Below, one piece after another: positions 1-8,269 of a stretch of DNA of 64,000 nt; the first letter of the stretch is position 1, and each line of letters begins with the position of its first letter. Under the pieces are notes generated by a model. The model did no database searches and had not been told where the DNA came from. It worked only from the letters and a program-made list of their open reading frames with translations. This DNA comes from Winogradskyella sp. PG-2 (GTDB lineage: Bacteria; Bacteroidota; Bacteroidia; Flavobacteriales; Flavobacteriaceae), in contig NZ_AP014583.1 of NCBI RefSeq assembly GCF_000828715.1, forward strand, positions 356,501-420,500. The letters are read 5' to 3'. The position numbers and the translations under genes are program-made.

Positions 1-1354
1 GACCAATAACTTCATGTAAAGCCGTATGAAGTTTATCAGCTAATCCACCAAACTCTTCTTCAAGATGTAACTCTTCATCATCATGAACAAATTCTTTTAA
101 ACGACCTGAACTCCCTGCATTGGCATAAGCATTAATAATATTACCAAGAGATACAGACTTACTTCCTACTTCTTTTCTTATCCAGTTGGCATTAGGTAAA
201 TTAACACCAATTGGTGTACTAGGAGATGCATCACCAGCTTCTCCAGCTACGGTTACTACCTTATAAGTTACACCCACAACACTGTCTTTTTTGTGTTCTT
301 CCATTAATGGTGAATTATCTTCAAACCATTGGGCATTTTCAGATAATACTGCCATTTTTTCAGACATATCAAAGTCATTTATTTGCACAATATTTTCATA
401 AGAACCTCTGTAACCTAATGGATCATTATAAACTTCTATAAAACTATTTATGTAATCTACATTACCTGCTGTTGCGGCTGTCCAAGCAACATTATAATCA
501 TCCCAAATCTGCAAATCACCAGTCATGTAATATTTAATTAATAAGTCAATCGCTTTACCTTGTGCTTCGTTTTCGGCTACTCCTCTAGCCTTTCCTAACC
601 ACTCAATAATATTATCAATTGCCTCACCATATAAACCATCAGATTTATAAACACGCTCTTTTAGTACACCATCTTCTTTTATTAATTGTGAGTTTAATCC
701 ATAAGATAAAGGTCTATCCCCATTTGGAGATTTTTTAGCCTTGTAGAAATTAATCACATCTTCGCTTGTTACATCAGGTCCGTAAAAATTAACAGCAGAC
801 AAAGCGACATTATCAACACCTTTAGCCTGATTTACTTTCTTAATATCTTTATCATCAAATATAGCATTGAAAGCTGCACCATCTAATTTTGTATTAGTTG
901 CCTTTAGCAATTCATTTAAATAGTCTTCAGAGAAACCTGGTTTCAATTTATCATTAGAATAATGATGATGAATCCCATTACTAAACCACACACGTTTTAA
1001 ATAGGTTTCAAAAGCTTTCCAATTATCCGAACTTTTATCATCTGCACTGTATGTTGTGTAAATATTTTCTAAAGCACGTCTAATTTTAAGATTGTGTCTA
1101 TAATTCTGATCCCACATAATATCACGACCAGCAAGACCCGCTTCTGTTAAATAATAAACTAATTTTTGCTCTTTTAAAGTTAGATTGTCCCAACCAGGAA
1201 TTTGATAGCGAAGAATCTTAATATCAGCAAATTGCTCTACATTAAAACTAAATTCTGTAGCTGTTTTTTCTAAAGATTCTTCTTTAACATCCTCCTTACA
1301 AGCCACTATTAATATAGCAAAAAGGAAAACTTTAAATATTGATTTTAACTTCAT
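1..1354 (-). CDS. Dipeptidyl-peptidase III family zinc lipoprotein (M49), C-terminus cut by window edge
   Basis: The reading frame is open from an ATG at 1354 to the window edge, giving 451 visible codons. The N-terminus is a lipoprotein signal (MKLKSIFKVFLFAILIVAC, lipobox LIVAC), so the protein is probably anchored in the envelope. Family-typical blocks follow, such as HHHYSNDKL and GEAIDNIIEWLGKA. The last visible residues are H447-E-V-I-G, and the next codon begins with C, which fits the M49 zinc motif HExxGH. M49 enzymes remove dipeptides from peptide N-termini. Bacteroidota members are about 675 residues with the motif near residue 448, so roughly a third of the gene lies outside. It is divergent from the SRPBCC gene. 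Confidence 0.88.
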   Translation of the reverse strand, partial: MKLKSIFKVFLFAILIVACKEDVKEESLEKTATEFSFNVEQFADIKILRYQIPGWDNLTLKEQKLVYYLTEAGLAGRDIMWDQNYRHNLKIRRALENIYTTYSADDKSSDNWKAFETYLKRVWFSNGIHHHYSNDKLKPGFSEDYLNELLKATNTKLDGAAFNAIFDDKDIKKVNQAKGVDNVALSAVNFYGPDVTSEDVINFYKAKKSPNGDRPLSYGLNSQLIKEDGVLKERVYKSDGLYGEAIDNIIEWLGKARGVAENEAQGKAIDLLIKYYMTGDLQIWDDYNVAWTAATAGNVDYINSFIEVYNDPLGYRGSYENIVQINDFDMSEKMAVLSENAQWFEDNSPLMEEHKKDSVVGVTYKVVTVAGEAGDASPSTPIGVNLPNANWIRKEVGSKSVSLGNIINAYANAGSSGRLKEFVHDDEELHLEEEFGGLADKLHTALHEVIG

Positions 1355-1379
1355 AGTATTTGTTTTATTTAGTTGCACA

Positions 1380-1387
1380 CAAATGTA
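1380..1387 (-). promoter_or_regulatory. Bacteroidota -7 box for the M49 gene
   Basis: Read on the minus strand this is TACATTTG, a perfect match to TAnnTTTG, 25 bases before the ATG at 1354. I see no clear -33 TTTG. Confidence 0.45.
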
Positions 1388-1415
1388 ACATATATATAAC
1401 ATATCATAAAATTAC

Positions 1416-1423
1416 TATCTTTG
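1416..1423 (+). promoter_or_regulatory. Bacteroidota -7 box for the SRPBCC-crcB pair
   Basis: TATCTTTG matches TAnnTTTG, 23 bases before the ATG at 1447. It lies about 30 bases from the divergent box at 1380-1387, so the two promoters share one short regulatory region. Confidence 0.45.
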
Positions 1424-1446
1424 GGAAACTACTAAATTAGATTAAA

Positions 1447-2466
1447 ATGAGATCCCTAAAATTCATTGTTTTACTATTGCTTGTCCTAATTATTGGGTTC
1501 TCAATATATATAGCAGTACAACCAAATTCTTTTGACGTTACTAGAACTAAAACTATAAATGCTCCTCAAGCTGTCGTTTATAATAATGTTATTGATTTTA
1601 AAAACTGGGAGGCTTGGAACTCTTGGAAAGAAGAAAAACCAGAAACTATAATAACACTCCCTGAGCAAACTTTGGGTATTGGAGGTTCTTACACTTGGGA
1701 AGATGAAGATGGAATTGGTAGCATGAAAACTACAGGTACAGAATCTATGAGTTCTATTTCTCAAAAAATGCAATTTGGAGATAACCCAGATTCTGATGTC
1801 ACATGGAACTTAAAATCAAATGAAGATGGAACAACTGATGTGACTTGGAATATAAAAGGTAAAGATTTAGGATTTGATTTTAAAGTATATACAACCTTAA
1901 AGGGTGGCATGGAAAAACTAATTGGCCCTCATTTTGAACGTGGTTTGACTATGCTAGATAGTGTGTTACAAAAAGAGATGAAAGTCTATAATATTGATGT
2001 TAAAGGTGTAACCCAACACAGTGGTGGTTATTACCTTTATAAAACAACCTCATGCAAACTAAGTGAATTTGAAAAAAATATGAAGCAAATGTTGCCAGAG
2101 GTTGGTGCTTATGCTATGACCCATAATGTAACCATGGCTGGACCACCTTTTATTTCTTATCTTAAATGGGACGAGGAAAACGATGCTACTATATTTTCTA
2201 CTTGTGTGCCAACAAATTCAAAAATTGTTTCTGATGAAGCTGATATTTTAACAGGTCAACTAGAATCTTTTAGAACCGTTAAAATTGTTTTAAAAGGAGA
2301 TTACAAAAACCTAAAAGAAGCTTGGGAAGCTGGTATGAAATATATCACAGATAATAATTTAGAAATGATTGAAGGAGGTCCGATGCTAGAAACGTACCTA
2401 ACAGATCCTATGAGTCATCCAAACCCAGCAGATTGGGTTACTGAAATTTATGTAGCCATAAACTAG
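1447..2466 (+). CDS. SRPBCC domain protein with C-terminal GyrI-like effector-binding domain
   Basis: A 339-residue protein. The N-terminus (residues 1-25) is one hydrophobic segment, probably a membrane anchor. Residues about 30-180 have the SRPBCC/polyketide-cyclase pattern, including TKTINAPQAVVYNNVIDFKNW. Residues about 185-339 look like a GyrI-like/SOUL small-molecule binding domain, ending in LTDPMSHPNPADWVTEIYVAI. This two-domain form is common in Flavobacteriia and has no defined substrate. Its TAG stop is immediately followed by the crcB ATG, so the two genes are probably co-translated. Confidence 0.75.
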   Translation: MRSLKFIVLLLLVLIIGFSIYIAVQPNSFDVTRTKTINAPQAVVYNNVIDFKNWEAWNSWKEEKPETIITLPEQTLGIGGSYTWEDEDGIGSMKTTGTESMSSISQKMQFGDNPDSDVTWNLKSNEDGTTDVTWNIKGKDLGFDFKVYTTLKGGMEKLIGPHFERGLTMLDSVLQKEMKVYNIDVKGVTQHSGGYYLYKTTSCKLSEFEKNMKQMLPEVGAYAMTHNVTMAGPPFISYLKWDEENDATIFSTCVPTNSKIVSDEADILTGQLESFRTVKIVLKGDYKNLKEAWEAGMKYITDNNLEMIEGGPMLETYLTDPMSHPNPADWVTEIYVAIN

Positions 2467-2835
2467 ATGAAACAACTCATATTGGTTTTTGTAGGTGGTG
2501 GTTTTGGAAGCGTAATGCGTTTTATTATTGGAAAATGGTTAAATAACTCTGAAAACGGAATTCCATATGGCACATTTCTTGCTAATATTATAGGTAGTTT
2601 GTTAATTGGAGTTATTCTTGGTCTAGCGGCGAAAAATGAAACTTTATCTCAAAGTCAGACTTTACTTTTAGCTACTGGATTTTGTGGTGGTTTTACAACC
2701 TTTTCAACATTTGCATATGAAAACCATGTATTTTTAAAATCTGGTGACTTTACTAGTTTTGCTTTATATACTATCGCCAGTTTTGTAATTGGTTTTTTAG
2801 CTGTATTCCTTGGCATGTATTTGGTAAAAGCTTAA
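2467..2835 (+). CDS. crcB: Fluoride channel protein CrcB/FluC
   Basis: A 122-residue, four-helix membrane protein of standard FluC length. It carries the family motifs GGGFGSVMRF (residues 10-19), the GTFLANIIGS segment and GFCGGFTTFSTF, the loop that holds the fluoride-path residues. FluC forms dual-topology dimers that export fluoride from the cytoplasm. The start codon abuts the stop of the preceding gene with no spacing. There is no fluoride riboswitch in front of it, which fits expression from the upstream promoter. Its 3' end overlaps the convergent DUF1684 gene by 4 bases. Confidence 0.93.
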   Translation: MKQLILVFVGGGFGSVMRFIIGKWLNNSENGIPYGTFLANIIGSLLIGVILGLAAKNETLSQSQTLLLATGFCGGFTTFSTFAYENHVFLKSGDFTSFALYTIASFVIGFLAVFLGMYLVKA

Positions 2836-3434
2836 TGCTTTATATAATTTTTTGTGCCTGCTTCTATTTTTATATCTAGGTAATTGCTTCTTGGTACTAT
2901 TGGGCAAGAATATTTATCATTATAAGCACAATAAGGGTTATAAGACTTATTAAAGTCGAGTTCTATAGTGTTTCCTTGAGGTATTCTTAAATCTATATAT
3001 CTTCCACCGTCATAACTAGATGTTCCATTTGTATTGTCTAGAAAAGGTAAAAATAAATAATCTTTATAATCTTCTTCTTGTATTACTTCTTCACCTTGGT
3101 ATACATTAAGTTGAAACTTTCTATCTTTTAATTCAAAATTAAGAATACCATAGATACGTTCCTTTCTTAAAGTTCCAGTGGTAGTTTTCATATTAAACCA
3201 CTCTGATTCTGGCGTACGATTTAATATAGCCTCTACAGCAAAAATTGAGTCAATAGAGAAAAAATCTAAACGCTTAAATACTTTTAGATCTTTAGCTTTT
3301 AAAGGAGATTTTGTAGCATCTTTAAAATCAGCATTCATTTTTTGTTGCCATTCGTTTTCACCACTAAGCTTCTGTTTACCCTGTGTACAACTCACAAAAA
3401 TCAGAACAAATAAAAAAGTAATTAAAAATCTCAT
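2832..3434 (-). CDS. DUF1684 family lipoprotein
   Basis: A 200-residue protein with a lipoprotein signal (MRFLITFLFVLIFVSC). The C-terminal half has the DUF1684 signature: a GGRYIDLRIP strand, DFNKSYNPYCAYNDKYSCPIVP, and an LDIKIEAG end. The conserved NPYCAY...CP block is the best marker of the family. Function is unknown; members in Bacteroidota are exported and about this size. It converges on crcB. Confidence 0.82.
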   Translation of the reverse strand: MRFLITFLFVLIFVSCTQGKQKLSGENEWQQKMNADFKDATKSPLKAKDLKVFKRLDFFSIDSIFAVEAILNRTPESEWFNMKTTTGTLRKERIYGILNFELKDRKFQLNVYQGEEVIQEEDYKDYLFLPFLDNTNGTSSYDGGRYIDLRIPQGNTIELDFNKSYNPYCAYNDKYSCPIVPRSNYLDIKIEAGTKNYIKH

Positions 3435-3617
3435 TTATTTAATTTTTAGATTTCAAAAGTACGATTTCTCAAATTTTATCGTAGCTTTGAGTCATTATTT
3501 AAGAAAAATAATGTTACAAGTTATTAGATATAAAAAGCAGACCTGTGTGATTTCGTTAGAAAGCATTCGGACGCATTATCTATTGTAGCTATACTCATAT
3601 ACTATTAAACAATATTT

Positions 3618-3650
3618 AAAAGTTCGACGATAACGTCGGACTTTTTATTT
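3618..3650 (+). terminator. Strong terminator-like hairpin in the leader of the MFS gene
   Basis: A 9-bp GC-rich stem (AGTTCGACG / CGTCGGACT with one G-T wobble) closes a four-base ATAA loop. It is extended by three A-T pairs and followed by a T-rich run. It ends 18 bases before the MFS ATG. No coding gene on the plus strand lies between it and the DUF1684 gene, so it either ends an unrecognised short transcript or acts as an attenuator. The 3435-3617 stretch otherwise shows nothing I can identify. Confidence 0.6.
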
Positions 3651-3667
3651 TTATAACAACGACCAAA

Positions 3668-4882
3668 ATGAAAAAACTTTATTTTAATTATATAGAGTCA
3701 TTCAAAGACCTCTCGAAAGAAATATGGTTCCTCTCACTAATTAGTTTAGTAAATAGAGCAGGCACAATGGTCATACCCTTTTTATCATTATACCTAAAAA
3801 AAGATTTAGGTTATAATGAAAATGATATCAGCTGGATTTTAGCATGCTTTGGTATTGGGTCAGTTATTGGGTCCTGGCTAGGTGGTAAGCTTACAGACAT
3901 TTTTGGATTTTATAAAGTAATGGTTCTAAGCCTGTTCGCAACTGGTCTATGTTTTATAGCCTTACAATACATAAGTTCTTTTTGGGGACTTTGCATAGGA
4001 ATATTAATAACTATGTCTATTGCAGATAGTTTTAGACCTGCAATTTTTGTTGCTATAAAAGCATATAGTAAACCCGAAAGCAGAACACGATCAATAGGGT
4101 TATTAAGACTTGCCATAAATGCTGGAATGGGAATTGGTCCAACACTAGCAGGTATCATAATTGTTGTTAAAGGCTATAGCATTCTATTTTGGATTGATGG
4201 TATAACATGTATTGTTGCCATAGTTCTATTTTATTTTTTAGTAAAAGAACCGCTAAAAAAACCTACCGAAAAACTTGAAGAATACAGAAACCTAGATAAA
4301 AATAGTGTTTATAAAGATTTTTCATTTTGGATTCATTCTGTGATATGCTTTCTTTTTGGGATGGGGTTTTTTCAATTGATATCTGCACTCCCGTTATATT
4401 ACAATGAGATATTTAAACTTAATGAGTTTAAAATAGGCATGTTGATGCTTGTAAACATATTGGTCATTGTTATTTTCGAAATGCCCTTACTTAATTATCT
4501 TGAAAAAAGAGCGATTCCTGTAACTAAGTTCATATTAATGTCATGTGTTTTATTATGCCTGAGTTATATCGTACTTTATCAAAATTTCTGGATTGGTATT
4601 CTACTTATTAGTATGATATTATTAACATTTAGTGAAATGCTTGGATTTCCTTATACCAATAAATTTGTATTATCACGTGCAAAAGAAGGTATAGAAGGGA
4701 GTTATATGGCTATGTATGCTATGTCTTTTTCTTTGGCACATATTTTTAGCCCAAAGATTAGTTTAAGTATTATATATAACTATGGCTATCAAGTTAATTG
4801 GTTAGTTTCAGCGGGTTATGGTTTATTAGGAATAATTCTATCGTACTGGTTATTTAATAGAATGAAAAAAGAAAAGTTATGA
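3668..4882 (+). CDS. MFS transporter
   Basis: A 404-residue protein with about 12 predicted membrane helices and the MFS motif A-like segment GSWLGGKLTDIFGFYKVM between helices 2 and 3. A hydrophilic central loop around residues 195-215 divides the two six-helix halves. The substrate cannot be read from the sequence; the closest general type is drug or metabolite efflux. It overlaps the VOC gene by ATGA, which indicates translational coupling. The upstream hairpin may control it. Confidence 0.82.
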   Translation: MKKLYFNYIESFKDLSKEIWFLSLISLVNRAGTMVIPFLSLYLKKDLGYNENDISWILACFGIGSVIGSWLGGKLTDIFGFYKVMVLSLFATGLCFIALQYISSFWGLCIGILITMSIADSFRPAIFVAIKAYSKPESRTRSIGLLRLAINAGMGIGPTLAGIIIVVKGYSILFWIDGITCIVAIVLFYFLVKEPLKKPTEKLEEYRNLDKNSVYKDFSFWIHSVICFLFGMGFFQLISALPLYYNEIFKLNEFKIGMLMLVNILVIVIFEMPLLNYLEKRAIPVTKFILMSCVLLCLSYIVLYQNFWIGILLISMILLTFSEMLGFPYTNKFVLSRAKEGIEGSYMAMYAMSFSLAHIFSPKISLSIIYNYGYQVNWLVSAGYGLLGIILSYWLFNRMKKEKL

Positions 4883-5256
4883 ATCTAAATCCAGTTACAA
4901 TTTCGTCTTTAGATGTTAAAAAATCAACAGAATTTTATAAAACACTAGGTTTAAAGTTAATTGTAGATGCCTTACCTAGATATGTGCGGTTAGAATGTCC
5001 AGATGGAGAATCTACGTTTTCAATATCAAAGGTTGAGGAACTTCCTAATAGAAATAAAATCACTTTATATTTTGAGGTCAATAATCTTTCTCAAACAGTA
5101 AGTGAACTCAAGGAAAAAGGTATTACTTTTAATACTGAAATTGCTGAACAACCTTGGTTATGGAGGGATATTCATTTAAAAGATCCTGATGGTCATAATC
5201 TTATTATTTTTAATGCAGGTGATAATCGTAAGAATCCGCCTTGGAGGATTAATTAA
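4879..5256 (+). CDS. VOC family protein (glyoxalase/bleomycin-resistance fold)
   Basis: A 125-residue single VOC domain. It has the beta-alpha-beta opening (ITSSLDVKKSTEFYKTLG-like, residues 9-26) and the C-terminal WRDIHLKDPDGHNLIIFNAG segment with a metal-ligand-type glutamate replaced by N/I in this stretch. The reaction is unknown. Translational coupling to the MFS gene (ATGA overlap) suggests a paired role, for example binding or altering the exported molecule. Confidence 0.8.
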   Translation: MNLNPVTISSLDVKKSTEFYKTLGLKLIVDALPRYVRLECPDGESTFSISKVEELPNRNKITLYFEVNNLSQTVSELKEKGITFNTEIAEQPWLWRDIHLKDPDGHNLIIFNAGDNRKNPPWRIN

Positions 5257-5261
5257 TGTTT

Positions 5262-5414
5262 TGTCATTCTGAACTCGTTTCAACATCAAAGCTTAAAATT
5301 TATAAAATGAAAAATATAATATTGCTTCTTCTCATATTATTAATAATGAGTTGTAATAACTCAAATAAAAAAGAAGTATCAGATGAGACCCTGAAACAAG
5401 TTCAGAATGATAAA
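5262..5414. repeat. Inverted pair of flavobacterial palindromic repeat arms, one inside a coding sequence
   Basis: The left arm (5262-5287) reads TGTCATTCTGAACTCGTTTC then AACATC. The right arm (5382-5414) is its near reverse complement, containing TGAAACAAGTTCAGAATGATA. The left arm lies before the DJ-1/PfpI start codon. The right arm is translated in frame as D26-E-T-L-K-Q-V-Q-N-D35 of that lipoprotein, just after the signal peptide. Sequences of this type recur between genes in Flavobacteriia. Confidence 0.7.
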
Positions 5415-6059
5415 CAATTCCCTAAACTAGAACCTAATCGTTATAATGTTGCATTTCTTATTATGGAAGGTACTTATAACACAGAACTTACTGCACCTTA
5501 TGATATCTTTCAACATACCATCTTCAGAGATAGTATTAAAGCTATGAATGTATTTACGGTTGCTAATACAGATAATCCAATTACCACATTTGAAGGTATG
5601 CGCATATTACCAGATTTTAATTATGTGAGTGATTCTTTACCAAAAATTGACATCTTAGTTGTTCCAAGTGCAGAGCATCATTTAGATACTGATTTAGAAG
5701 ATAAAATCATGTTAGATTTTGTAAAGCAAGTAGATAAAGAAGCACAGTTTATAACTTCACATTGTGATGGAGCATTTGTATTGGCTAAAGCAGGTCTATT
5801 AAATAATGTTGTTTCTACGACTTTCCCAAGTGACATTGATAAAATGAGAGCTATGTTTCCTATTTTAGATATCAGAAAAGAAGTGCTTTTTGTTCACGAT
5901 GGAAAATATATTACTTCTGCGGGTGGCGCAAAATCTTTTGAAGCTGCTTTATACTTGAGCGAGCATCTCTACGGAAAAACAATTGCCAAATCTTTAGCTG
6001 ATGGTTTGGTAATTGATTGGAATTTAGAAAAAGTACCGCATTTAATAATTAAAGATTAA
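5307..6059 (+). CDS. DJ-1/PfpI (class I glutamine amidotransferase-like) lipoprotein
   Basis: I place the start at the ATG at 5307, which gives a clean lipoprotein signal (MKNIILLLLILLIMSC). The upstream in-frame ATG at 5256 would add 17 residues translated from a repeat arm. The product has 250 residues. Residues about 48-240 form the DJ-1/PfpI fold; the nucleophile elbow is SHCDGAFVLAKAG, with the cysteine conserved. The fold resembles the amidase half of GlxA-type AraC regulators, but there is no DNA-binding domain here and the protein is exported. Residues 26-36 come from the inserted repeat and probably form a linker. It converges on the Lrp gene. Confidence 0.8.
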   Translation: MKNIILLLLILLIMSCNNSNKKEVSDETLKQVQNDKQFPKLEPNRYNVAFLIMEGTYNTELTAPYDIFQHTIFRDSIKAMNVFTVANTDNPITTFEGMRILPDFNYVSDSLPKIDILVVPSAEHHLDTDLEDKIMLDFVKQVDKEAQFITSHCDGAFVLAKAGLLNNVVSTTFPSDIDKMRAMFPILDIRKEVLFVHDGKYITSAGGAKSFEAALYLSEHLYGKTIAKSLADGLVIDWNLEKVPHLIIKD

Positions 6060-6060
6060 T

Positions 6061-6504
6061 TTATTTCAGAGGTTTAACCTCACTATGCTTTACAACATGA
6101 GATAAAACAATCTGCGTTTTAGTCTCACCATAAATAATCAACTGATCAATAAAATTTTCTAAGTGTTTTTGATTTTTCAAAACGACTTCTATTACTATAT
6201 TTTCGTATCCAGTGATTCTATAACAATTAACGACCTCATCGTAAGTTTTTACTTTCTCTAAGAATGGTTTTAGCATTCCCATAAACGCATGTAAAGTAAT
6301 TAAAGCTTTAAGCTGATAACCGACTTCAAAAGGAGAAATAAATGTGGTATAGCCTTCTATGATTTCTGCATCTTCCATCTTCTTAATACGCTCACTAACA
6401 GCTGGTGAGCTCACTCCTACACGTCGTCCAATCTCTGCATTAGACATACGTGCATTTTGTTGGAGACACTTTAAAATCTTCCAATTAAGATCATCCATAA
6501 TCAT
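6061..6504 (-). CDS. Lrp/AsnC family transcriptional regulator
   Basis: A 147-residue regulator of normal family length. Residues about 5-55 are the winged helix-turn-helix (LQQNARMSNAEIGRRVGVSS, then AVSERIKKME). Residues 65-140 are the RAM effector domain, with the typical NCYRITGYENIVIEVVLK segment. Lrp/AsnC proteins bind amino acids and control amino-acid metabolism genes. A second ATG at residue 3 is an equally possible start. It is divergent from the 131-residue hypothetical gene. Confidence 0.92.
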   Translation of the reverse strand: MIMDDLNWKILKCLQQNARMSNAEIGRRVGVSSPAVSERIKKMEDAEIIEGYTTFISPFEVGYQLKALITLHAFMGMLKPFLEKVKTYDEVVNCYRITGYENIVIEVVLKNQKHLENFIDQLIIYGETKTQIVLSHVVKHSEVKPLK

Positions 6505-6620
6505 CTAAATAAATATCGCTATAATAATATAAAATCTAAAGTAAATATACATAAATACTTTAAATATTAAAGTTAAGTATCACAACTAGTGCTTAATTTC
6601 GTATGCATTGCTATTGAAAA

Positions 6621-7016
6621 ATGAATTACAACATACCATCTCACCTGTCTGACCTGCCTATATATAGAAAGGCAATGGACATTATTTTGATTTCTCGAAA
6701 TATATCTACATACCTAAACCATGATTTGGCATGTTTAAGAGATGATGGTTCTGAGGATAATGATATTTATTTTTCAGGTGATATTGTACAACAATCCACC
6801 AATCTTGCTCCAGAGATAATTAGTGCAGAACGCGAACGTTATTCAGACAGAAAACACAAACATTTAGAAAGCTTAGATCTTTTAACAGATAGATTATACA
6901 CTAATTGCAAACGCTTAGAGCGCTCAAATAGTAATGGGAAAGACTATTTAGCTATGTTGCGTTATGAACTACGTAAATTTAGAAAGCTACAACGTAGTTG
7001 GATGATGACATTATAA
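6621..7016 (+). CDS. Conserved-looking hypothetical protein, helical
   Basis: A 131-residue soluble protein with no signal peptide. It is predicted mostly helical; the second half has a charged coiled-coil-like stretch (ERERYSDRKHKHLESLDLL) and a basic C-terminus (RYELRKFRKLQRSWMMTL). The opening (LPIYRKAMDIILISRNIS) recalls four-helix-bundle proteins of the S23/avd type, but I cannot confirm that. It sits alone between the Lrp regulator and the convergent helicase gene. Confidence 0.6.
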   Translation: MNYNIPSHLSDLPIYRKAMDIILISRNISTYLNHDLACLRDDGSEDNDIYFSGDIVQQSTNLAPEIISAERERYSDRKHKHLESLDLLTDRLYTNCKRLERSNSNGKDYLAMLRYELRKFRKLQRSWMMTL

Positions 7017-7033
7017 TTTCTTATTAACGTCTT

Positions 7034-7642
7034 CTAATTAACCAATTTTGCATTACTCATAAAAGCATTCTGATAATTCTTAATTTTAGAATTCATTTCT
7101 TCTGCAATTATTACATATTGACACTTACTGAGACTTTCTGATAATCGTAGAATGTGGTTATAAGCATTATTTCTACCTAAATAATTTGCATCTTCAATAG
7201 CAAATAATTGAATTTCCCCTAAATGAATCCCATTTAAAAAATACAATTTACTTAGTCTTGCTGGAGTTGCTATTACAATATCTTGACCTGGATAAATTTC
7301 CGTTTTTTGCTTTTCTATATCATATTCGTCATACAATGCATATAGTCGTAAGTCTGTATTTCTTGTAAAACGTTCAAATTCTTCTTTCAACGCTAAAGCA
7401 TCTTCTTTATCCTTAACAACAATAATGGCTCTTGGTGAATCCTCAAAAGCAGAAGCTTTTAATTTGTGAACCATAGCAATAATGAGTGCTGTCGTTTTCC
7501 CACTTCCTTTTGGTGCAACTATATATGCATCTGATCCACCTTTTAGTGATGGCAAAACTTTTTTCTGAAAAGGATTAGGGGTGTCGAACCCTAAATTCTC
7601 GAGTGATTCTTTTAATAAAGGATGAAGTTTTTTGAATGACAT
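7034..7642 (-). CDS. DEAD/DEAH-like helicase reduced to one RecA domain
   Basis: A 202-residue protein from the ATG at 7642; the longer frame from 7708 would overlap the sigma gene. It has a Q-motif-like NPFQKKVLPSL, Walker A APKGSGKTT, motif Ib-like VIATPARLSKL and motif II as IEDA rather than DEAD. It ends soon after motif III and has no second RecA domain (no SARGxD or HRxGRxGR). DEAD-box enzymes normally need both domains, so this is either a diverged ATPase that works with a partner or a decaying gene. It starts 25 bases after the sigma-factor stop and probably shares its transcript. Confidence 0.72.
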   Translation of the reverse strand: MSFKKLHPLLKESLENLGFDTPNPFQKKVLPSLKGGSDAYIVAPKGSGKTTALIIAMVHKLKASAFEDSPRAIIVVKDKEDALALKEEFERFTRNTDLRLYALYDEYDIEKQKTEIYPGQDIVIATPARLSKLYFLNGIHLGEIQLFAIEDANYLGRNNAYNHILRLSESLSKCQYVIIAEEMNSKIKNYQNAFMSNAKLVN

Positions 7643-7667
7643 ATTTTGTATTTGAACAAAGATATCA

Positions 7668-8207
7668 TTAATGGCATACTTTACAATCAGCTTTGTCTTG
7701 TATTTCACCTACTAAATAACCATCTTTATTCATTTCAAAGCCACAACAATCCATAAAACCTTGAGCAATCAGTCTTCTAGCAAACTGTATTTGAGATTTC
7801 ACTGTTGGTAATGGAAGATTCAATCTTTCTGCTACATACTTTTGTTTTAAACCCATAATATCTGATAGAAAAATAGGGTCTCTGTACTTTTTAGGGAGGT
7901 TAATTAATATACCTCTTAGACAATCTTTCTCGGTATGTGTAGCAGATTGCGAATCTATTTCGTATTGAAAATCTTTTAGCTCTAATGCTTTCTTTGAAGA
8001 TTTAAAATAGTCGAGAATGGTATAGCGAGCTACTGAAAAGAGCCATGTTTTTAACTTACTATCATCCTTAAGTGTATGTAGTTTAGTATGCACTTTGATA
8101 AATGTATCTTGTAGGATATCATCTGATATACTTTCATCTTTAATTTTACTTAAGATAAAACGTTTTATATCTGCTGAATATATATCCCAAACAGTTTTTG
8201 TTGTCAT
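7668..8207 (-). CDS. ECF-type RNA polymerase sigma factor, SigZ-like, with cysteine-rich tail
   Basis: A 179-residue sigma factor. Region 2 is at residues about 10-75 (DDILQDTFIKVH, LKTWLFSVARYTILDYF). Region 4 is at about 95-150, with the HTH LKQKYVAERLNLPLPTVKSQ. After region 4 a tail holds C154-C155, C175, C178 and H179, a layout suited to binding a metal or sensing redox state. There is no anti-sigma gene beside it. The neighbour on the 5' side is an 11-cysteine metallothionein-like peptide, 62 bases upstream on the same strand; the helicase gene follows. Confidence 0.88.
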   Translation of the reverse strand: MTTKTVWDIYSADIKRFILSKIKDESISDDILQDTFIKVHTKLHTLKDDSKLKTWLFSVARYTILDYFKSSKKALELKDFQYEIDSQSATHTEKDCLRGILINLPKKYRDPIFLSDIMGLKQKYVAERLNLPLPTVKSQIQFARRLIAQGFMDCCGFEMNKDGYLVGEIQDKADCKVCH

Positions 8208-8269
8208 GGTAAAAAATCAATTGAAATCAGCTTGTAACAATTCTAATATTGGACAAGCTTATTATATAG

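Noticed and set aside
2400..2470. Fluoride riboswitch before crcB
   Set aside because: crcB starts directly at the stop codon of the preceding gene, and no crcB RNA motif can be placed there.
3178..3588. 136-codon frame on the plus strand
   Set aside because: Most of it is antisense to the DUF1684 gene, and the remainder has no support.
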